From Cryphonectria parasitica EP155 (Eukaryota > Ascomycota > Sordariomycetes > Diaporthales > Cryphonectriaceae), in contig NW_024468916.1 of NCBI RefSeq assembly GCF_011745365.1, forward strand, positions 310,001 to 374,000: a DNA stretch of 64,000 nt, read 5' to 3'. Made by a program: the position numbers and the translations under genes. Under the pieces are notes generated by a model. The model was not told the DNA's origin. It did not search any database and was given only the letters and a program-made list of their open reading frames with translations. This document shows, piece after piece, positions 1 through 13,495 of the stretch. How positions within the stretch are numbered: position 1 is the first letter of the stretch; each line of letters begins with the position of its first letter.

Positions 1-645
1 CGGGGCCATGATTGGGCATGGCCTAGATTTTGGGGGGTGGCATGTGCAACGCATGTGCATGTGCTCGTGCTTGTGCTTGTACCTGGTCACTGTACTTGGG
101 CACTGTATGCACTTCTTTCCAATAGCCATGTGCTGTATCCCTGGTCACGTCACTGCCCATAGCACGCTGGACGGGGGGGCGCCATTGAGAGGCGATCTGC
201 TAGGGGCGGGGGCCCTGCCCTTGATATGGATAATGCAAGGGTTGCCTGAGATTTTTCGAAGCTGCCTTATCCTTCTCCTCCTCCTTGTTTCTTTTTCCCT
301 CCATCTTCTCGTAGACACACAGATTTTAAGAAAGGACCAGTCCTATATCTACTGACCCTGTTCTTCTTTTTGTTTTCTTTCCCTTTTGACCATGGTCACA
401 ATATTCAAGTAAAACTCTCTCCTCCCCCTCCCCGGCATTTTCTTCCCATTTCCAGAATTACTTCTCCACCTCTCGACCCGCCCTCTCTTCCTCTCTCATC
501 CCCGATTGTCCCGAGTCGAAGCCGGATGAGATAACATACACAAAATCCAACTAGAGACCACCCAACACATACAATAGATCATACAGCGCAGAACTTGAAG
601 CGGGCCAAGGCCGAGGAGGAAAACAGCAGAGACGCTTCCTCCAAG
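1..645. other. Upstream region of the acyltransferase gene; no gene seen
   Basis: No credible coding exon is visible. Positions 250-500 are strongly CT-rich on the + strand, which is usual for the promoter and 5' leader of a filamentous ascomycete gene. The short open frame near 8-355 has low-complexity Leu/Cys-rich content and no recognisable domain. I take the stretch as promoter and leader of the gene starting at 646. Confidence 0.5.
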
Positions 646-3159
646 ATGGCCTCCGGCAAGGGCGCGGACGAGGCGCCTCCGCAGAGCGCGAGCTCTCCCA
701 AGTCGCACACCGAGCTCTACCCCATGAGCAACTGGAAGTATGACACCTTTCTGTGGTGCATGTCCATCTTTGTCGACCTTTTCTTCCGCGAGGTCCACCC
801 ACGAGGCTCCTGGAAGGTCCCAAGACAAGGGCCCGTCCTGTTTGTCGCCGCGCCACATGCCAACCAGGTAAGCTCTCGCTAGTGTCTGTCGGCAAATGCT
901 GGCGATGGTGATGATGATGACGATGCGAGGACGACTGGCTAACAAGGAGGCCGCCAATGCTGTCTGCAGTTTGTCGATGCCCTGATCCTCCAGCGGACTC
1001 TACACAACGAGGCGAAACGGCGCGTGTCCCTCCTAGTGGCCCAAAAGTCCGTCCATGGCTTCATCGGCTGGGCCTCACGCCAGACAGGTGCAGTCCCCGT
1101 CGGCCGGGCACAGGACGCCGCCAAGCCCAAGGACGGCACTGTCTACCTGCCTGAACCCCTCAGAGACCCGACCCTGATCCGCGGGATCGGTACACATTTC
1201 GACAAGGAGGCTGAGATCGGCGGCATGATCTTTCTGCCCTCGGCCAAGGGCCAGGCGAGCACCAGCGTCGACGTCGCCGAGATCTACGGGCCCGAGGAGA
1301 TCAGGGTTAAGCGCCCCTTCAAGACGAAGCTGGCGCTGTTCCAGCTGACGGGCCGCGAGGACATCGACGAGTCGGGAACCTTTACGGACCAGAGCCTCAA
1401 GGGCCCCAAGCAGGGCTACGAGGGGACCAAGTACAAGCTGGCGCCCCACATCGACCAGACCAAGGTGTACGAGGCCGTGTTCGACCGGCTGCGGTCCGGC
1501 GGCTGTGTGGGCATCTTCCCCGAGGGCGGCAGCCACGACCGCACAGGGCTGCTACCTATCAAGGCGGGCGTGGCGATCATGGCGCTCGGCGCACTGGCTG
1601 ACTCGCCTGATGTCGACCTGAAAGTGGTGCCAGTAGGCATGAACTACTTCCACGCGCACAAGTTCCGGTCGAGGGCCGTGGTCGAGTTTGGGCAGCCGAT
1701 CGAGATCCCCACGGAGCTCGTGGACATGTACAAGCACGGGCAGCGGCGGGAGGCCATCGGGCAGCTCCTGGACTCGGTGTACCAGGGCCTGGCGGCGGTG
1801 ACGGTGCAGACGCCCGACTACGACACGCTCATGCTCATCCAGGCGGCGCGGCGGCTCTACAAGCCGACGGGCAAGAAGCTGCCCCTCCCCTACGTGGTGG
1901 AGCTGAACCGGCGGCTGGCCATGGGCTACGAGCGGTACAAGGACGACCCGCGGATCGTGCAGCTCTCGAGGGCGGTCAAGGAGTACAACCAGCAGCTCAA
2001 ATACCTGAATATTCGCGACCACCAGGTGCAGTATGCGCGGATGCCGATCCACACCGTGGTGTTCACGGCCGTCTATAGGGTGGTCAAGCTGCTGGTGCTC
2101 CTGCTGGGGACGCTGCCGGGCCTGATGCTGTTCACGCCCGTGTTCGTGCTGACCAAGTACATCAGCATCCGCAAGGCCAGGGAGGCGCTGGCCGGGTCGT
2201 CGGTCAAGATCCAGGGGCGGGACGTGATGGCCACATGGAAGATCATGACGGCGCTCTTCTTCGCACCCATCCTGTACAACACGTACATCTGCATCTTTGT
2301 GTGGCGCGTGTACGCGGACCGGCTCTGGGGCTACTGGGACTACGTGCCGGGCTGGCTGCCGCTGTGGGTGGCGTTCCCGACGGGGTGGATTCTGTTTCCG
2401 CTGATCACGTTTGCGGCGCTGCGGCTGGGCGAGGTGGGCATGGACATCTTCAAGTCGCTGCGGCCGCTGGTCATGTGCATCAACCCGGCGTCGAGCTTCA
2501 ACATCCAGCAGCTGCGTGAGAGGCGAGCGGATCTGAGCGAGCGGGTGACAGAGCTGATCAACGAGCTGGGGCCCGAGATGTTCTCCGACTTTGACAAGAC
2601 GCGGATTGTGGCGGACTCAGCGGTGACGACGACGACGAGGAGCAGGGATGGCGACGAAGAGGAGGGCCGACCCAAGACCCCTGGGGCTGGGGCTGGGGCC
2701 TGGCCAGGGAGACGCGACAGCGGCATGTCTATCTCTGCCGAGGCGGACAGCCCGACGACGAAGCCGCTGGTGCGTCGCGACACCAACTCATCGAGCCTGG
2801 GTCTGCCTCGAAACGAGTCGTACAGCAACATTGGCAAGGTGGGCATGTTCTCGACACGGCCGCCGTCGCGGTCGCGGAGCCGCAGCAGCAGCAGCGGCGG
2901 GGCGTTTGGGTCAGCAGGATTCCCCATCAGCGCGTTCACGACGCTGGACTCCAAGGAGGGGCTGGACGAGGTGAGCCGCAGGATCCGCGAGGAGATGAAG
3001 GGGCGGGGCGAGCTGCGGCGGCGCAAGAGCGAGGGGGGAAAGAAGGCGTTTGCGCTGCAGGGCGAGGACGACAGCGAGGACGAGGAGGAGGGCAATGGGA
3101 ATGGGATTGGGAATGGGAATGTGGACGGAGGGTACCGTTCTGGGAGGAAGGCGACGTAG
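646..3159 (+). CDS. Glycerol-3-phosphate / DHAP sn-1 acyltransferase (SCT1/GPT2 type)
   Basis: CDS join(646..867,970..3159), 803 aa. The intron (868-969, GTAAGC...CTGCAG) splits the catalytic motif, and splicing restores HANQFVD, the HX4D box of the acyltransferase family, near residue 72. A second family motif, FPEGGSHDR, lies near residue 257. Hydrophobic membrane segments occur around nt 2050-2165 and 2245-2430. The C-terminal 200 residues are Ser/Arg-rich and acidic, probably a cytosolic phosphorylated tail as in yeast Sct1/Gpt2. The ATG at 646 is the first in-frame one after the CT-rich leader. The family acylates glycerol-3-phosphate or dihydroxyacetone phosphate at the ER, the first step of phospholipid and triacylglycerol synthesis. 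The length is close to the yeast proteins (about 740-760 aa). Family is firm; which yeast paralogue it matches is not resolved. Confidence 0.93.
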
Positions 3160-4304
3160 CAGCAGCAATAGCAGCAGGCTTGCTAGCTGGAGGACGTCGC
3201 GGCCCGGCGTGGTTCTGCACATCTGTGTGAACCTGCAGCAGCACTAGACGACGGCAAGATGCCAAATACTCATCATCATTCATCATTCATCATCGTTTTA
3301 TGAGTATTACGACTATCATTATTATTATGATCCTACGTTGGGATGACAGAGAGACACTTGTGCGGGATGAATGCAGGCTGAGGTCCATACCCAGTCCTCT
3401 CCATCTTCTTTCACCCTCCTTACGACGATATAAGAACATAGATTCCAAAGTTCTGAAGAAAGTAAATACAGGAGGGATATGCAGAAGCAGGCAGAGTTGG
3501 TTTGGAAGGAGGGCAGGGCTCGGAGATAGAGACAAACCGAGTCAGCCTCTGCACACCCATCCTGCAGGACTGCAGGACTGTTCCCAGAGTGGAAGAGATG
3601 ATATAGTTGAGCATATGGGACATGCACGTATACGACGATGACAGCAATGATATGCAGGTCGGGAGGGGATAACGGCGTATTTACGGAGGAGACAAGAACG
3701 GGGCGGGACGGCGGAGGATGCTTGGCGTCGGTAAGACGGCGGCAGCTCGGGGATACGAAGCCCTGTAGGTGATGTGCCATGATTACATACATAGTATGCC
3801 AGATCCATACCAAGTATGCAAAGTGAAAAGGATTTAAAAACAAAAAAAAAAGATTGGGCCTCTCAAAGGTTGCTCCGAGATGTCGACGATGACCGAGATG
3901 TGCTCACTCTTACCTTTCTCTCTCTCTCTCTCTCGCGCGCGCTCTCTCTATTATAATACACATACATAATTGTGCAGATATAAGTAGTTTCAATATCTTT
4001 CTATTTCTTTTTTTCTCTCCACACCTATTCCTGTATTGTCAAGTTTCCAGTCATTTTCACTCCTCTCACGATAAGGAACTGAACACTTCTTACTTAAATA
4101 CTTACTGTATACGTTCTTAAAAGTACCAAGTACCTATAGAAAGTAAGCTCCTTCCTTGATTATCCGGTCATTACTTCCCTATAAATTGATATCCAATATC
4201 CACCACCACTTGGCAGGAGCCACAGGCATACGTAGTACTTTCCCCTCCCTCCTCCAACCCCACCAAACCCCAAAAAAGACAGCAACACCCAAGCCAGCTG
4301 CAAC
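3160..4304. other. Intergenic: 3' region of the acyltransferase and promoter of the next gene
   Basis: No gene is supported. The stretch holds an A-run at 3840-3852, a CT/GC microsatellite at 3918-3950 ((TC)n followed by (GC)n and (TC)n), and AT-rich sequence from 3950 to 4150. Both flanking genes are on the + strand, so the first half is probably 3'UTR/terminator and the second half promoter. Confidence 0.5.
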
Positions 4305-5507
4305 ATGTTCAAATCACTGGTCAGCGGGGCCAAACGCCTCGCCAATGCCAACTCGTCCTCCACGCCAGACCTCTTCCCCAAGGTCACACCCGAGGTCGAC
4401 GGCGAGGACTGCCTGCGCGACTGCGAGTCGTGCCATGTGCAGTACCCAAAGGGCTTCAAGGTCGAGCTGCACGACGAGCTGTATGGCCACGTCAAGGGCT
4501 GGGCGACACATGTGCTCGTGGCCACGGGCAAGTCGGACTGGGTGCGCGATGTGGCCAACGAGAAGGGGAGCGTGATGCAGGCCATCGAGGCTGCCCAGAA
4601 GCCCAGCAATGGTGTGAGTGCTCTTGTTCTTGTTCTTGCTCTTGATCTCGTTCTTCTCCTTTTCTAAGCTGACTTGCCTTCGTTTTTTTTTTTTCCTTTT
4701 TTTTCTCTACAGAGACTGATGCTATCCGCCTCCAACATCCCAACACCACATCACACAAGTGACTACGCAGAGCCAACAACAGTACTCCTCCTCCCCGCCT
4801 TCGCCATCGTCGAGAACGTCACCCCCGCCAACGTCCCCGACCTCATCTCCAGCTACATCAACAAGTCCCCCACCAGCACCTCGGCCCTCGCCCCCGTCTA
4901 CGAGTCCCTACCAAGGTCCCTCCCCCCTCCCGACGTGCCCGAGGCCGCGCCCAAACACTCTGCCCTCGCCTCCCGCCCCTCTCCCCATGCCGCCCTCGTC
5001 CTGCTCTGCTCCCAGCGCACCCGCGACGCCCGCTGCGGCCAGTCTGCTCCCCTCCTGCGCAAGGAGCTCGAGAGGCACCTACGCCCTCTGGGCCTGTACC
5101 GCGATCTGGATGATGAGCGCCCGGGGGGTGTGGGAATCTACTTTATCAGCCATACAGGTGGGCACAAGTACAGCGCCAACATGATGGTCTACAGGCGGCC
5201 TGACGCCTTCGGCCTGGACGGGGTCAGCAGGGCTGGGGCTGGTGCTGGTGCTGCTGAAGGGGAGGAGGAGGAAGGCCAGAAAGAAGAGGGCAAGACGAAG
5301 AACGGGGAGAAGGTGCTCGTGCCCGAGAAGAAAGACGTGGGCGACGAGGGCGGCGTAGGTGCGGCACAGTGCATCTGGCTTGCCCGCGTGCGGCCCGAGG
5401 ATATTGAGGGTATCGTCAAGTATACCATTCTGCAGGGCAAGGTGGTCAAGCCCGAGAGCCAGTTAAGGGGCGGGTTTGACCGGTCCAGGGGTTTGATGAG
5501 CTGGTGA
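4305..5507 (+). CDS. Sucrase/ferredoxin-like protein, Apd1/Aim32 type (bis-histidinyl [2Fe-2S])
   Basis: CDS join(4305..4613,4713..5507), 367 aa; intron 4614-4712 (GTGAGT...CTACAG). The C-terminal half has the ligand pattern of this family: a CX8C pair (C202 and C211 in CSQRTRDARC) and an HXXXH pair (H250 and H254 in HTGGHKYSAN). In yeast Apd1 and Aim32 this arrangement holds a non-Rieske [2Fe-2S] cluster in a thioredoxin-like ferredoxin fold. The N-terminus has a further Cys cluster (CLRDCESC, about residues 36-43), as in Aim32-like members. A low-complexity Glu/Lys/Gly insert (about 275-320) lies between the HXXXH site and the end. I see no clear mitochondrial presequence. The role in fungi is poorly defined (redox or mitochondrial protein quality); family assignment is strong. 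Confidence 0.85.
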
Positions 5508-5925
5508 GACTATTCTTGCTTTCTTTTCTATTTTTTTTTATTTTTTTTTTTGTTTGATCCTTCATCTTCTCAGGAACAAAAGAAGGCATACTCTGGGTGG
5601 TGTCTGCATTATACTACAGCTAGAAGCATCATTTCATGGAAGAAGCAGAAGAAGAAGGTATGTTGGGCTCTGTTGCATCCCGGCCAGGGCCAGCTCATGT
5701 TACACTATATAGATTATAGACATATTATTCCACCAGCCAGCAGTCTCCTCCAGATCCGAGCACCAAGCAAGGAAGGCCTCATCCAGAGCCAAGATACCAG
5801 ACACTGAGTCCCCTTGTCCTCTCTTTTCTATCATGTAGTCTATGCCGTCTCTATTAGTCATGACAATAGGAGAAACAAATACTTATACAAGAGAGAGGAA
5901 ATGTCCCATGCCAAACCACCTATTT
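5508..5925. other. Convergent intergenic region
   Basis: About 420 bp between two converging genes. T-rich tracts at 5520-5552 follow the stop of the + strand gene. Nothing else is recognisable. Confidence 0.5.
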
Positions 5926-7903
5926 CTAGGCTTCTTCTTCCCCAGGCTGCTGCTTCTTCTTCTTGATACTCACCCAGCTCAGACCCAGAGCGGCAAAGAA
6001 TGCAGCAGTCGCGCAGGCCACTGTGATATAGTATGTATTCCGCAGCCCAGACAGGTACGCCTCCAGCACGGCGGTAGTATACTGCTCCATGCCCATGGAC
6101 TGCAAGATCTCCCTGACCTGGTCGGCACCCGAGTTAATAAAGATCTGCGGGTCCAGGCCAGGCGCACCACGCTTGACGCCGTCGACCAGTCCATTCTGAA
6201 AGACGGTCTGGGCCACGGCGATGAAGATGGCACCACCAAAGGACTGGAAAAACTGGACACAGGCCGTGGCCACAGGGATATCCTCAGGCGGCAGCACAGC
6301 CTGCACGACCAGGATGCCCAGCTGGAAGCCGACGCCGATGCCCAGGCCGGCGAGCACCTGGTAGCCCAGCCAGACGCGCACGGGCGAGTCGAGGGCAAAG
6401 GTCGTAATCATGCCCGCGCCCGCGGCAAACAGGACCATGCTGGGCAGGACGATGGGGTTGTAGTAGCCGATGGCGGTGATGAGGCCGCCGCTGAGGACGG
6501 AGGTCAGGACGGTGGCGAGGAGCAGGGGGAGCAGCTTGATGCCGGCCTCGACGGCGCTGTCGCCCTGGATGGCCTGGAAGTACAGCGACAGGTAGTAGAT
6601 GAGGGGGAAGAAGGCGGCGCCGAAGAAGCCGGAGAAGAGCATGGCGCAGAGGACGTTGCGGTTCTTGAAGAAGCGCGGCGGGAGGGTGCCCTCGTCGCCG
6701 CGCCAGAACTGCACCGCGACGAACAGGGCCATGAGGGCGCCGAAGCCGACAAAGAGGCCAATGATGCGCGAGTTGTTCCAGGGGTACTGCGTGCCGCCCC
6801 ACTGCAGGGCGAGCAGCAGGCAGACGACGGCGGGGATCAGGGTCGCGGTGCCCAGGAGGTCGAGCTTGAGGAGCTTCTCGCGCAGGCTGGCGCCTTGTTT
6901 CCTCTGGCCCTTGATGTGTAGGAAGAAGAGGATGGCCACGATGGTGACTCCGCCGATGGGGAGGTCTACACAAACAATGAGTGTCAGTCTTTTTGGTTCT
7001 TTTTTTTTCTTTTTTTCATCTTCTCTTTTTCATATCTTTATTTCTTCCGAGGCCTCAAAGAAGCTTTGAAAATAGCGACGACAACGACAACAACGACAAC
7101 GACAACAACGACAACAACAACAACAACACCGTTTAAGTACTTACTAATGTAGAAACACCATCTCCAAGTGATGTGATCTGTAAAAACACCGCCTAGACTT
7201 TCCCGTTATAAAGTACATGTCAGTACGTCAAGAAAAGAAGTAGATATGACAGAGAAAAACAAAACGACATATCAAAAAAAAAAGGACAAATTGCTTACAG
7301 AGGCCCTGCAACACTGGCAATCCCCCACATGCCACCAATAAGACCAAAGGCGAGCGGTCTCTGTCTCAGCGGGAGGGTATACGCCAAGATGACAACGGCA
7401 CCCGAGAACAAGCCAGCAGTGCCCATGCCGGCGACGGCCCTGCCGACGATGAAGGCGGTGGAGCTGGGCGCGGTGGCGCAGACCAGCGACCCGACCTCGA
7501 AGACGACGACGGCACAGATGTAGACGATCTTGACGGAGAAGCTGTTGTAGAGCTTGCCGTACAGGGGCTGCAGGGCGGTGGTGGTGAGGAGGTAGGAGCT
7601 GCCGTACCAGCCAATGTCCTTAACCGAGTCGAACTGGGCCGTGATGGCGCCCAGGGCCGGGGCGATGATGGTCTGGTCGAGGGCGACGAGGAAGATGGAC
7701 AGGCAGAGCGAGACGATGATGAGGAGTCTTGTTGGGCCGCTGGGGTACACGACCTCTTGTTGTTGGGTGGTGGCGGTGGTGGTATTGTTGATGTTATCGT
7801 CATCGTAGTCGTGGGTCTTCTTTGCATCGTCTTCTGTTGCTGTGTCGTCTTGTGATAGTTGGGAGGCCTTCTCGGCCTCCGTCGCAGAGACTGAGGCCGT
7901 CAT
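5926..7903 (-). CDS. MFS multidrug/toxin exporter, DHA2 (14-TM) family
   Basis: CDS complement(join(5926..6965,7145..7197,7299..7903)), 565 aa. The short middle exon (53 nt) is needed to rebuild the conserved stretch [16 protein letters not shown] followed by CFYINLPIGG, typical of 14-TM fungal exporters. Introns are 7198-7298 and 6966-7144; the second holds an (AAC/AACG)n repeat. The first ~75 residues are polar (Asp/Asn/Thr-rich, cytosolic). Helix 1 carries the DHA2 motif [10 protein letters not shown], and [11 protein letters not shown] is in the first half. The family exports drugs or secondary metabolites with protons at the plasma membrane. No biosynthetic cluster lies beside it, so a general efflux role is as likely as a metabolite-specific one. 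Substrate cannot be read from sequence. Confidence 0.9.
7075..7130. repeat. (AAC)n-type microsatellite inside the MFS intron
   Basis: The + strand shows ACAACG and ACAACA units repeated for about 55 bp, entirely within the 179-bp second intron (6966-7144) of the exporter gene. It is likely length-polymorphic. Confidence 0.8.
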
Positions 7904-9248
7904 CTCGAAAATCCTCTGTATTTCTCTTACACGATATGGCAGTCCAAGGAGAAGAAGAAAACAAAGAGGAAAGAAAATGAGAGAAGAAGAAGTTGGCCGA
8001 CTGGAGGTAGAGAGAAGGTTGTTCTGTTGTCGGTGTTGTTTCCACAAGGGGCTGGTCTTATCTTTTTCAAGCCACAATTTCTTACAAAAAAAAAAAAAAG
8101 CAAAAACAAATAAGTACTGTTTCTCCTTTCTTTTTCTCCCGCTCTATATGCACAATATAAGCCCTCTCTCTGGTTGTTGTTGGGTGAGGCCAGATTAGGA
8201 AATGTCTTCCATGAGGGCTTTCAAAGTGCGTGAAGATGATGACGCACAAGGTGAGACGTCTGGTGTACTAAGTAACTTTATATGCTTCTTCTCCAAAATC
8301 TGCTTGCAGCCAGCCAAACAAACAAACGCACCATATCCATTAGAGTGAACGGAATAATAAAAGTATAGAGGGAAGAAAAAAAGTCAAGTCGTCAGGCCTT
8401 CTCACCCCCTACAAAGTTCTCACGCTACATAAGATCAGATGACTAAACTAGAGGGGGAGGGGACCGGCTCAACCTGATTACGGACTCGATATTGAGCCGC
8501 CCCGTGTGCTGGGCTCGGGATGGGATCCTCGGGTAGACCAAGAACTTGTCCTTCCGTTCCTCCTCCTAATGATTTCAGCCTTAACTGCTGGGGCCCGCTC
8601 TCTCTCTCTCTCTCTCATGGAAAGACAAGTCGATTGAATTGCGCCTTGGACGTCCAAGAATGTAAAATACCAAGTTACAATGGACTAAATAAAATGCATG
8701 TTACAGTAGAGGTGAAAGGGGGGGAAAGAAAATAGGAGGTGAGAGTAAGCAGAGTATATTTTAGCATGCTATCACTGTAGACAACAATCGACTGAATAAT
8801 TGCTGCACCTTTCTCTTTCTGCCTTTGGTGAGTTGCTCAGCGGCTCTGCTGTGCAGTGGCAGCATGTGGGGAAGAATCGGTCCTCGGCCATTCTAGGTTT
8901 GCCGAGAGCGCAGCCTCGTCGTGTTAGCAATTGGCTCCCCAAAGGAACAATTGACGTGGGTATTTCAGCTGCCAACGCAGCTCGGATATAGAGACGGATT
9001 GGGAAATATGCATGCCCGAGAGGATGTTGCTGACGATTGTGTCTGTCATTCGGATGAATATGTGAAAAGACATTGGAAAGAAAGAAGAAGGAAAAAAAAA
9101 TAAGAAGTAAAGTAATGGTCAAAGTGGAGTGATTACTGGACAAGGCTGAGGGAGGACGAATGGACGCGCATATGCGGAAGATTAGACCACCGATGTGCTG
9201 GTGCATCCTAACAATTGAATCTCAAGTCTTATTTTTATTCTTTAATGA
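7904..9248. other. Intergenic: MFS promoter and NRAMP 3' region
   Basis: No gene is supported in these 1.3 kb. The MFS gene starts at 7903 and reads leftward, so its promoter and leader occupy the left part, with an A-run at 8086-8099 and a GA/CT-rich leader. A (TC)n run lies at 8601-8618. The right part is 3' sequence of the NRAMP gene. Confidence 0.5.
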
Positions 9249-11216
<1,968 letters not shown>

Positions 11217-12593
11217 CTTTCCTTTCTCTCCCTCCGCCCTCTCTCCCTTTCTATATCCCAACGACCACTCCGTTGCAGCAGCCCAAAGCGCTTGATGCTT
11301 GGTCCAACTTAGTCTCCATGAAGCCGATGCCTTTCTCCTGGTTTCCTCTTTGCTTTTATTCTTTTTTTTGGCTTTTTCTTTCCCGACCCAGATGTGGTTG
11401 ATGCTTTGTTTTACTCTTCTTTTCTTCACTCCGCGACAGAGAGCGAAGAAGGGGGGGGGGGGTATGTGGAAAAAAAGAAGAGAAGAAAGAGGGAAAGTGA
11501 AAATGGAGGGTGGCACTGCAATGTGTTACTTCACTGACTTTGCAGTGGATTATTCTGGTCAGTCAAAGTGGGAGGAAAAATTCAAAAGAGTTCACGACGA
11601 CGAATGGTGAGAGAAGACAGGCGCCTGACGTTAGTCGTTGGTTTAGTGACTGTAGGGTTTCATGGATGACGCTGTGAACAAGACCCACCAGGATCTAGGA
11701 TGGGAGGGGCCTTGTACTTTATACATAAGTAGTAATTCATGAACAACGAATGGCTCAGTTGGGCAAACTGTACTTGCGTTTTGCTCGTCTTCAAAGGTGC
11801 CTCCCGATTTTGTATAGACATTCATTCCCTTGACGGTGGCCAGGGTAATTTCGGTGGAAAGGCCCCCCCCCTCGCTGCAGGCATAATACTTGACTTCCGA
11901 GGTTAACATGGCAAAACTTGGAAAGTACACACTATGGGACTACGCTGAACCATAGTATGCATATTTTAGTGTGCATACTATACTGTGGTAGTCTCACACC
12001 GCACAGAGGTTGGGCCCTCATCATGCACGTAAATATCCCGGGTCCGTTGCGCTACTTGGGCGCGTCATGGAGGGTTTTCTCCTTGCAACTATACAATGCA
12101 AATCAATAGCGTCCCGAATTAGCATTTGTGCACAAACTCTCCCTGCTGTGCCCGGTTTGTTTTCTTGACTTGAGGTTGTTTTCACTTCTCACCCGATTGC
12201 TGCTGTCACCGGGCACGGAATATTTCGGCATGCAGGCCAACAACTTCCCTTCTCATGGTTCTACATTCATGAGCTCCACCTACAGTACTGTAATCCTCCC
12301 TATGTTTTCCCCTCTCTCTCTCTCTCTCTCTCTTATGTGTATGTATGATGGTACACAAATCCTACCATCCCCCAGCATGCATCGCCTGTCGAGCAATCCT
12401 CCAGTCCACTCTTTCAACGCCCAGTCCCATCAACAACATCTCTGTATCTCCCCAAAACTCGTGCAAATCCAGATCGCCCCAAAAGATGCGCCTCTTCAAA
12501 CAGCCCCCTCCCCCTCCCCAACTCCATGCTGCAATACACATCACTCGCCCACACCCAGTCATCCGCCCTGCGTCTCAGGTGTAGCGCAGGGCC
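11217..12593. other. Intergenic: NRAMP promoter and 3' region of the OPI3 gene
   Basis: No gene supported. The NRAMP leader (11217-11520) is CT-rich on the coding strand with a C-run at 11450-11462. A nested inverted repeat lies at 11938-11993 and a (CT)n run at 12310-12332. The open frame at 12128-12670 (+) is low-complexity and partly antisense to the OPI3 3' end, so I do not call it. Confidence 0.45.
11938..11993. repeat. Nested inverted repeat (hairpin potential)
   Basis: The inner arms ATAGTATGCA (11952-11961) and TGCATACTAT (11972-11981) are perfect 10-bp complements around a 10-nt loop. An outer pair, GACTAC (11938-11943) and GTAGTC (11988-11993), flanks them. It lies about 720 bp upstream of the NRAMP start codon. 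Function unknown; it could be a decayed palindromic element or a cruciform-forming site. Confidence 0.6.
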
Positions 12594-13495
12594 TTACAAC
12601 TCCTTCTTGCGCTCTGGCTCCTTTCCAGCGGCCCTCTGCGCGTCTCGCTTCTCGTAGATGCCCGCCGTAAAGGGGTTCTCGTACTGCAGCGCCACCAGGT
12701 ACACCACGAGCACCCACCCCGTCAGCAGTATGCCCGCCGGCTTGCCGTACAGCAGTGCTGAGCCCAGGAAACTCATCGTGGAGCCGTAGTACATGGGCGC
12801 GTCGCAGATGTTAAAGGGAAACCCCGTGACCATGTGGTCCATGAGGATGCCAAAGTAGTCACCCAGGAACGTGCCCGTGATGCCCAGGGCCCAAGTGGAT
12901 GTGATGACCAGGACATTTCCGCACGCGATCAGGCCATATCCCAGATATTTGACCAGGTCGGCCTGGAGGAGGGGGTGCGAAGGCTGGTGGCGCAGGGCTC
13001 GCTCGTAGAGGAAGTCGCGGATGAGACCAAGCGAGAAGATGGTGGCCGCGAGGGCGTAGCATGCCGTCTGAGCATTGCCCCCAAAGGCCTTGGTCATGAA
13101 TCGCGTTCGGTACTCTGCCTCTGGTGGTTAGGTGGACTGAATGCTCAACCCCCCGCGATGACGCAGCTCTCAGGGTGATACTAACCTCGGCGGGCGACGA
13201 TGCTAGTCAGGACGAGACGGTTAGATCAGGCACAATACCTTGACAGACAAGAGCAGAGGGTGCAACGCTCGGGAATTCACTTACTTCCAGAACGTTGGAT
13301 TGAACGCTATGGCAGCGGCAGAGACTGACGGGTTCCCTCTTGTTAGAAAACTGCTCTTGGAGACGACATCACCGTCTGTAGAAATAAATGGACTGGAGAG
13401 AGCAGACGTGGGGGGTGGAGGGGGTGGTAAGACGCACTGAACAGGCTCTTCTGGCTGAGGTCCACCAGCAGATGTTCTTGTTGAATGGATGCCAT
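12594..13495 (-). CDS. opi3: Phospholipid methyltransferase (OPI3 type)
   Basis: CDS complement(join(12594..13114,13186..13202,13285..13324,13438..13495)), 211 aa. The four-exon structure was rebuilt from splice sites and phase: exon 1 MASIQQEHLL, exon 2 with AAAIAFNPTFW, a 17-nt third exon with IVARR, then the long last exon. This yields the family stretch AFNPTFWNIVARREYRTRF. Introns are 113, 82 and 71 bp. The last exon has the PEMT signatures GITGTFLGDYFGI and FPFNICDAPMYYGS, and about four membrane helices. Opi3 methylates phosphatidyl-monomethyl-ethanolamine and then the dimethyl form with S-adenosylmethionine in the ER, giving phosphatidylcholine. Length matches yeast Opi3 (206 aa). The C-terminus ends in a Lys/Glu-rich tail (ERKKEL), as expected for an ER protein. 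Confidence 0.93.

Noticed and set aside
5842..6921. 359-codon open frame on the + strand
   Set aside because: It is antisense to the MFS exporter exon; its His/Gln/Gly/Glu-rich composition is what GC-rich coding DNA gives in the opposite strand.
12128..12670. 180-codon open frame (+)
   Set aside because: Low-complexity Ser/Pro sequence that overlaps the 3' end of opi3 on the other strand.
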